From Stichopus chloronotus (lineage: Eukaryota > Echinodermata > Holothuroidea > Aspidochirotida > Stichopodidae): a DNA stretch of 64,000 nucleotides. Each line of letters starts with the position of its first letter. The stretch's first letter is position 1. Positions 58,081 through 64,000 of the stretch are shown one piece after another. Both the position numbers and the translations under genes were made by a program. The notes beneath the pieces were generated by a model. It was not told the origin of the DNA. It searched no databases and saw nothing but the letters and a program-made list of their open reading frames with translations. The stretch covers positions 11,245,979 to 11,309,978 of the forward strand of contig CM037843.1 in the NCBI GenBank assembly GCA_021234535.1, written 5' to 3'.

Positions 58081-60420
58081 TTCCTTGCCGAAGGCAGAGG
58101 AATCTATGCGATGGTGATGTCGTGTGTGTGTGTGCGTGTGTGTGTATGCGTGTATGTGCGTGTGCGACGCCTGCTTGTAAACACGGTATCTCAAGAAGCG
58201 TAACTCTGAGTGATCTCATACATTGGCATGTAGATTGCCCATATTGAGTAGATGATCCCTATTGTTTGTGGTGGAGGTCAAAGGTCATTTGGGGTCACTA
58301 GAGGTCAAAAGGTAAATACCTTGAAAATTGCTTGTAAACGCGATATCTCCAGAAGAGTAACTCTGAGTGATCTCATACTTGGCATGAAGGTCGCCCTTAT
58401 TGAGTAGATGATCCCTGTTGTTTTTGGTGAGGTCAAAGGTCATTTGGGGTCAACAGGGGTCAAATTGTGAAAACCTTGTAAACACGATATCTCAAGAAAG
58501 GAAGCTTGTAGAAATCTCATGTTTAGTATGTAGTTGCACCATGTTGAGTAAAGGAACCCTATCATTTTCAGTGGAGGTCAAAGGTCATTTAGGGTCAACG
58601 GGATCAAATTGTGAAAACCATGTAAACACGATATCTCAAGAAGAGAAGCTTGAGCAGATGTCATATGAAGTGGGTAGGTGTATCTTATTGAGTACGAGGG
58701 TCACCAGAGGTCAAAAGGTAAATAACTTGAAAATTGCTTGTAAACACGATATCTCCAGAACGGTAAATGTGAGAGATCTCATAGTTAGCGTGTGGATTGC
58801 CCATATCGAGTAGATGATCCTTATTTTTTTTGGCAGAGGTGAAAGGTCATTTGGGGTCATGGGAGGTCAAAATGTGAAAAACTTGAATCTACAATATTTA
58901 AAGTACGGTCCTTCTAGTGAATTTTATACTTGTAATGTAGAATCCTCTTGTTGATTTGAGAACTTCTTTTAGGACATACCAACATAGTCTCTTCAATAAC
59001 CATAAAGAAAAGATGAAGACAACATTAAATTTGGTATCAAAGATTATTGTTTTGCAAACCTTATGCCACTATCCTCATAAGGACATGTGAGCATGCATGA
59101 ATTGTAAATTGAAATTGTTTAAATATACCACGGGTTATTAGCTTTATAAAAAGAACTAAATTACTGATCATTTGGATCAAATACCCTTGAGCGTGCATGA
59201 ACTGTGATTGCTTAATTGAATGAATCAAATTGTAACTGACCCCCTTCTGTTCAAATTGGTCACTGTTATCTGACATAATTTATCACAGTAGAAACCACAA
59301 TGTCCAGAATAAATCATACAGTCTGTTGAGCCAGGTGCTCAGTGCACTTAACCATTTACTGTATAAACAGTGTCTCTGTTTAGCCCTTAAAGGGAAATAG
59401 GGCGTTTGTTTTACAGAAAACAACCATATTTTTAAAACCATTATTTGTGGACATAGAATGATAGATTATTCAAAATAACGAATTGCAGTAGCCTTATTTT
59501 CAAGGAATAAGATTCTCACAGATCAGAAATTTAGCTATTTGTTGCTCAACAATAATTTGTTCACCCAAACTTTTTAAAATTCAAATGATGCATCCGTTAC
59601 TCATCACATGCATAATGTTTTGAGGAGATGAAGCTTTGACAGATATTTATTGATGAGACTGAATGGTTTAACAATGGTTAAGACGAATTTCTTTGTATGC
59701 CATGTTGGTGTATTCTAAACGCCCTATTTCACTTTACAGTAGTTCAGGTAAGCTTTAAACAAATGACAACTGTGTATCAAACCAGGGAAACTTGTACTGT
59801 GTGTTGTGTCTTTAAGTAGACTAAAGGCAAAATTGCAAGTCATGCTAGATTCTTGTTTAATACGAATATCAGTTTTTGCTAATTTTCAAGGACCTCATAG
59901 CCATTGGGAAGGGCATCATGCCAAAAAATCAAATATGAAAGAGCTGCCACCAATAGCTGTAACTCGACAAAATAAAGTGCTATAATTTTGATTAAATAAA
60001 CATGTTTACCTTTTTATCAAGTTATTAGACACGACAAAATATAATTTGTTCCCCTGCAGCATCATATCCGTTTGGGAGTTTTCTCATGTTTGTGTAGGTC
60101 AAAGATTATTTGGGGTGACAAAAGGTCAAAACTTTGTATGCATGATATTTTAAGGGTGATAAATAAGAGGGATCTTATACTTAGTTTGTGAATTGTTCAT
60201 ATTTAGCATGTTGATGGCCATATAGGGTAGGTGATCCCTATTGTTTTAAGTGGAGGTGAAAGGTCATTTTGGGTCACGAGATTTCAAAAGGTTTTGACCT
60301 TACTAAGATGGTATCTCAAGTAGGATAACTGTGTGGGATCTCATGCTTGTCATGTGGGAGATTCATGTTTGTTACAATATATATCATGAGGCAAGGAATC
60401 ACTAAGCCTTTTGGCTTTCT
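58081..60420 (+). mobile_element. Family-B element inserted in LINE 1
   Basis: 5' hairpin ttccttgccgaaggcagaggaa (58081-58102), TG-rich stretch (58117-58170), GGTCA units (58190-58900) with exact DR1 sites at 58275, 58430 and 58575, a unique middle part, a TTAA MITE (59391-59733), further GGTCA units (60090-60340), and the 3' hairpin AAGCC-TTTT-GGCTT (60403-60416) followed by tctag. Removing it rejoins the LINE RT (see findings). Confidence 0.82.
59391..59733. mobile_element. TTAA MITE with TIR AGGGAAATAGGGCGTTT, copy 2
   Basis: It is in reverse orientation to the copy at 44050-44394 and of the same length. TTAA on the left is at 59387-59390. On the right the target reads TTAC (59734-59737) and the TIR has a changed base (cctatttcacttt), so both show decay. 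Confidence 0.88.
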
Positions 60421-60950
60421 AGTTATAAATGGGGTATCACTTTGGCAAGTTTCATTTCAGTAGGAAAAGTACCAGTACTTAGTGACAAGTTAATGATGTG
60501 TGTAATAGGGGAGAAGATGTACACAATTATTTTCTTCAGAAGATTATTGCTGATTTCATCATGACTGGTTGCGTCACTAGATTTAAGTGAGTTTACTGCC
60601 TGAATTATTTCAAATAGTGTAGATGGAGTAAAATATAAGGAAGACACATATGGTGATTTGAGAAAATGTTTTAAAATTTACGTTAGTAGCCTGTACTGAT
60701 GAGACTTGCTCAGGTCCTACATTAACAAAGTACGTGTTGAAAGCATTGACGATATCATGTGGTTGGTCATAAATACAATTATCACGAGTAAGCCTATGTA
60801 TAGGAGTAGAATTTTTTGATCGACCAATGATATCATTGATAATTTTCCAGGTGATAGTGACATCACCATCTGAGTTTTCTATTTTTGTGCCATAGTGTTT
60901 TTTCTTTGACAGGCGTATAATAGATGTAAACTTATTACGATACGTTTTGT
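60421..60950 (-). pseudogene. LINE 1 RT, N-terminal part
   Basis: The minus strand reads YRNKFTSIIRLSKKKHYGT, ENSDGDVTITWKIINDIIG and then, after a frameshift, FTPSTLFEIIQAVNSLKSSD with ISNNLLKKI and LAKVIP. These are the finger and start of palm of an L2/CR1 RT. It stops at the family-B insertion at 60420. Confidence 0.85.
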
Positions 60951-62038
60951 ATGTTAATATTATTTGTGGTGGGGTCTTTGAGGCTGCTCTTATGATATTT
61001 GTTCCTTGTTTTTATAGATTTCAGTATTCCTTTAGTAATCCAGGGTTTAATAGAGCAATTTTGCTTTAGCTTTCGATTAGCCTTAGGAATGTTTTTGTTC
61101 AAATAATAATTAAATTTTGACGTAAATATATTAAAGATTTGTTCAGCATTTTCTTCTAGAAAAACATTTTCCCAGCTTTCAGAGCTAAGATCTAAGTTGA
61201 GGTTAGCTATTTTGCCAGGAGTATATTGTCGTTTCAAGTAAGTTTCATTTTTACTCTGTGGTTTGGTTTGCTGCTTCATTTCGGACAAAAGTGTAAAAAC
61301 CGGGAAGTGGTCTGAGATATCAGAGTATATAATGCCTGAGGAGAAAAGAGTGTGGTCAATGTTAGTAAATATATTGTCAATGAGGTTATTAGTGTGTGGC
61401 ATGATTCTAGTTGCTTTATCTATGAGTGGTTCAAAGGAATTGGAATGGAGAATATTCATAAACTGAAAGGATATTCGATCATTTGAAAGTAAATCTATAT
61501 TGAAATCCCCTAATATGTGAACACTTTTACCCTCTCTAAGTATCCTCGATAGTAATAAATCAAAGTCTTCTAGGAAAAGATCACTATTGCTATTTGGTGG
61601 TTTGTATACAGCTCCTATAACATAATTTTTACTATTTACATTTCCAATTTCAATGAATAAAGATTCTGCACTTTCCTGATCAAAGCAAATGTCAGGTCTC
61701 AATTTGAAAGACAGAGAATTATTTACATACAAAGCCATACCACCTCCTTTGCCATTTTTCCTGTTGTTACAAATAAGTCTATAAGTGCTAATTTCAAATA
61801 TCGGAGGTGAAAATTTATGAAGCCATGTTTTGGTTATACCTATTACTGAAAAGGAATGCGAAAGGGTTGAAAGGAGTGTATCCAGCAAATCAAAATTCTT
61901 ACATAGACTGCGAATGTTCAAATGTAAGAAGCTAAACTTGGTGCTATTTCTGAAACAATTTGAAAATTCTTCAGGTAAGTAGTAATCGCATGAATTTTCA
62001 TGGTGTATACCTATGTTCACATTATTACCCATATCCAT
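60935..62038 (-). pseudogene. LINE 1 ORF2 endonuclease domain (367 codons)
   Basis: The longest open frame in the window. It carries the apurinic-like endonuclease motifs of non-LTR elements in order: FLHLNIRSL, SVIGITKTWLH (the family usually has TETWL here, so the catalytic Glu is replaced by Lys), GGGMALYVNNSL, YVIGAVYKPPN, VHILGDFNIDLL and SDISDHFPVFTLL. It then runs into the linker (KPWITKGILKSIKTRNK) and shifts frame near 60950. Confidence 0.92.
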
Positions 62039-62516
62039 AGCAGGATGTATATAACATTATCAGATACACATATGTGAAGAGTCTATAGGATGCAAAAAGA
62101 GCAAAAAATGTGGCATGCATTTGTTTCGAAAATATGATGTAGGGAAAAGTATAAAAAAGAGTAGACATAAGAAAGGCTTGTTCTAGGCTGATCAAGACGA
62201 GATACAGCAATTTGAACTTAGGCTAAGAATCACCACAGAACACAGCAAAGCATCAATTCTTCATGACTTGCAACGGTTTGAAAAGATATACCTGTGTACC
62301 TTGGGCACAAGCAGAAGATAAATAGTAGTATCATGTGTGTATATATAAGGATGTTCGACAATTGTTACAAATAAGGTAGCCAGTATGAATTTTTTGCTAG
62401 ATAAAGACAATATAATGTCAGACAGAAGGTAAAAGAAGGGAATATACAAATATCTTATTCTGGTGTTGTAACATTAATCATAATAATGTTCTTTAAGTAT
62501 ACATACATTCTGATGA

Positions 62517-63438
62517 CTAATTGCGTGATTGGAAGTTGTAGGGCATTCCAGAACGTGTTCGCCATTTCCCTGCAAAAAATCGGAGTTTGACGTCCTTCAT
62601 GTAAAGTTCTTGTACGGCCTTGGACCATTTCCTTCTCTCAGCGAGATCGTCGAGAGTGAGATCGTTCGTCATTTAATACGGTTCGCTGGCAAATTTTTCG
62701 CGTTGGTTTTTCATCAGGTGAGTCTTGTGACGGTGAGATAGAGTCTTGAATAGGATGTGTCTAGGTTAACCTTGAATTAACTTCCCGTCACGATGAGCTC
62801 TTTCAACTTCAATGTCGCAAGCGAACTTTTCCTTCAGTATGCCTTCCACTAAGGTAATGCAATCCTCATTCACACTGGATTCCGGTATTCCCACAATGCG
62901 ATTATGGTTCCGTCGGGAGAATTTTTCACTTTTGTTGATATCCGAAGTGTGTTTGGCCACTTTCACTCTGAGATCTGTTACTTCTGTCTCAAGCTGTTTC
63001 ATCACTTTCTCCATATGCTTATTTTTTTCCTCTAACTCTGTGATTCTTCTGCTCTCGAATTCAATGGCAGACCCCAGTTTAGATTCCATTAGCTTTATAT
63101 TATCAAGAAGGGACTCCACAGCTCTTTTTAATCATCATTTCAAAGTTCTTTGTCGCTTCCTGAAAATAGCGGGCAATCCCTTCAGCTGTAACTTCATCTC
63201 TTTCGTACTGGGTGGTAGTTGGAATGTCGGCCATAGATGCTGGTGTTGGAAGTTGAGAGGATTTCAGGCGAGCACCTTGTCCAGCTGGGCTGGCGGATCG
63301 AGCTCCGTCTGTTTCACCGCTCCTGCCTAACGTAGGCCTAGCCACCTTGGATGATGATGAAGCTGTGTTGGCCGTCAAATTACTCTTATTATTTTGTTTT
63401 ACCTTCCTTGGGAGGCTGTCTCTCTGAGTGTTATTCAT
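62517..63438 (-). pseudogene. LINE 1 ORF1 protein remnant
   Basis: It starts MNNTQRDSLPRKVKQ at 63438, with a low-complexity Ser/Pro region, then after a frameshift near 63120 a coiled coil (ITELEEKNKHMEKVMKQLE, about 63010-63060), then the RNA-binding core (KFSRRNHNRIVGIPE and VERAHRDGK, 62770-62930). After another frameshift near 62765 come RHILFKTLSHRHKTHLMKNQ and the C-terminal part, with an in-frame stop at about 62670 and the natural stop at 62517. This coiled coil plus RRM-like layout is that of LINE ORF1p chaperones. Confidence 0.85.
62519..62760 (-). other. ORF1 C-terminal region shadowed by a + strand open frame
   Basis: An open frame of 70 codons on the + strand here (62529-62741) is antisense to the LINE ORF1 C-terminal part (KWSKAVQELYMKDVKLRF and AGKWRTRSGMPYNF on the minus strand). 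The minus-strand reading is the meaningful one. Confidence 0.7.
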
Positions 63439-63716
63439 CGTTGTTATAGGATAAAGTAGAAGATGCAAGAAAGATACTGCTATATTACGTAGCCAAGGGA
63501 TAGCATCCAATAGTTTGGAGAGTCAAAGTGAATGTGTACTCACTCGGCGGTAGCCATCTCACTATGTTAGAGTTAGAGTAAACTAGACTGGAAAGCCTGA
63601 CATAATGATGCATGATTAATGATCTGTTGGTGGAAGTTAGTTCAACATTACATGTGTGCCCTGTAGCCCATGGTATGTAAGTTTGCCAAATTCTTCTTCT
63701 ACAGATTCTCTTCTAC

Positions 63717-64000
63717 TTTTTTGTTTCAATGATAATCGTAACCTTTGTAATCATGCATACATGTGTGTGCATGTGTGTATGTATGTTTGTGATGCCCTAC
63801 CTTGTAAACATGATATCTCAAGAAGGAAAGCTTGGACAGATCTCATATGTAGGTGTACCACATTGAGGAGAAGAACCCTATTGTTTTTGGTGGAGGTCAA
63901 AGATCATTTGGGGTCAACCGGTCAAATTGTGAAAATCTTGTAAACACGGTATCTCAAGAAGCAAAGCTCGGACAAATCTCATATTTTATATGTAGGTGTA
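63717..64000 (+). repeat. Family-A 5' end, runs off the window
   Basis: 5' hairpin (gtttcaatgataatcgtaac, 63723-63742), TG/ATGT stretch (63750-63790), then the first GGTCA units with gatatctcaagaagg cores at 63811 and 63946. The copy continues past the window end. It lies just upstream of the LINE 1 5' end. Confidence 0.85.

Larger units (their letters stand above)
57541..63560 (-). mobile_element. L2/CR1-type LINE 1, nearly complete 5' side, 3' end missing
   Basis: Read on the minus strand: a 5' region near 63560, ORF1 (63438-62517), an ORF2 endonuclease (62038-60935), then RT. It is split by a family-B element (58081-60420) and resumes to 57541, where it ends just after the catalytic FADD box. 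The rest of RT and the 3' untranslated region are absent. It is antisense to the host gene and inactive through frameshifts and stops. Confidence 0.88.

Noticed and set aside
61263..61466. A + strand frame within the LINE endonuclease
   Set aside because: Shadow of the 367-codon minus-strand endonuclease frame.
62812..63330. A + strand open frame of 172 codons as a gene
   Set aside because: It is antisense to LINE 1 ORF1, whose minus-strand coiled coil and RRM-like motifs explain the open sequence.
3790..64000. The GGTCA arrays as a CRISPR-like or regulatory RNA array
   Set aside because: Units are contiguous and diverged, with no unique spacers between identical repeats, and the context is an animal intron.

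Overview
The window is nuclear DNA from an animal, almost certainly a marine invertebrate. I favour a deuterostome such as an echinoderm or hemichordate, but nothing here fixes the species. It lies inside one very large protein-coding gene on the + strand, an orthologue of the E3 ubiquitin ligase HECTD1. Ten internal coding exons between 1912 and 55830 form one continuous reading frame: 1591 nt, about 530 codons, with phases matching at every junction. They cover the conserved region before the SUN-like domain, the SUN-like (Sad1/UNC, discoidin-fold) domain, the start of the MIB/HERC2 domain and the start of the Ser/Gln-rich linker. The ankyrin part lies upstream of the window. The catalytic HECT part would lie downstream.

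The remaining 97 percent is intron, including introns of about 25.2 kb (13277-38495) and 14.2 kb (38676-52884). The introns are packed with nested mobile DNA. The main components are: (1) two families of non-autonomous elements, called A and B here, with a small hairpin near each end, a TG-rich stretch behind the 5' hairpin and tandem arrays inside; (2) a 145-bp 'GGTCA' tandem unit carrying a perfect DR1 nuclear-receptor site, and a second, apparently unrelated 'GTCC' tandem unit of the same 145-bp length; (3) several unrelated MITE families that all sit in duplicated TTAA sites, as piggyBac-type elements do; (4) a foldback MITE of about 205 bp in three copies, with TA target sites; (5) an element built of the repeated palindrome GATAAACC-W-GGTTTATC; (6) two L2/CR1-type LINEs antisense to the gene, one with recognisable ORF1, endonuclease and RT; (7) a 1.2-kb TCTG/TCTA microsatellite block.

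Layout: 1-2003 intron and exon 1; 2004-13276 exons 2-5 among repeats; 13277-38495 giant repeat-filled intron; 38496-38675 exon 6; 38676-52884 intron with a CpG-richer unique tract (41-44 kb, holding a possible alternative first exon) and a four-level transposon nest (44.8-51.0 kb); 52885-55830 exons 7-10; 55831-64000 microsatellite block, then a LINE split by a B element. No RNA gene or CRISPR array was recognised, and no second host gene.

The nested insertions give a relative chronology of element activity and clean empty-site reconstructions, which are the strongest direct evidence here that these elements moved.
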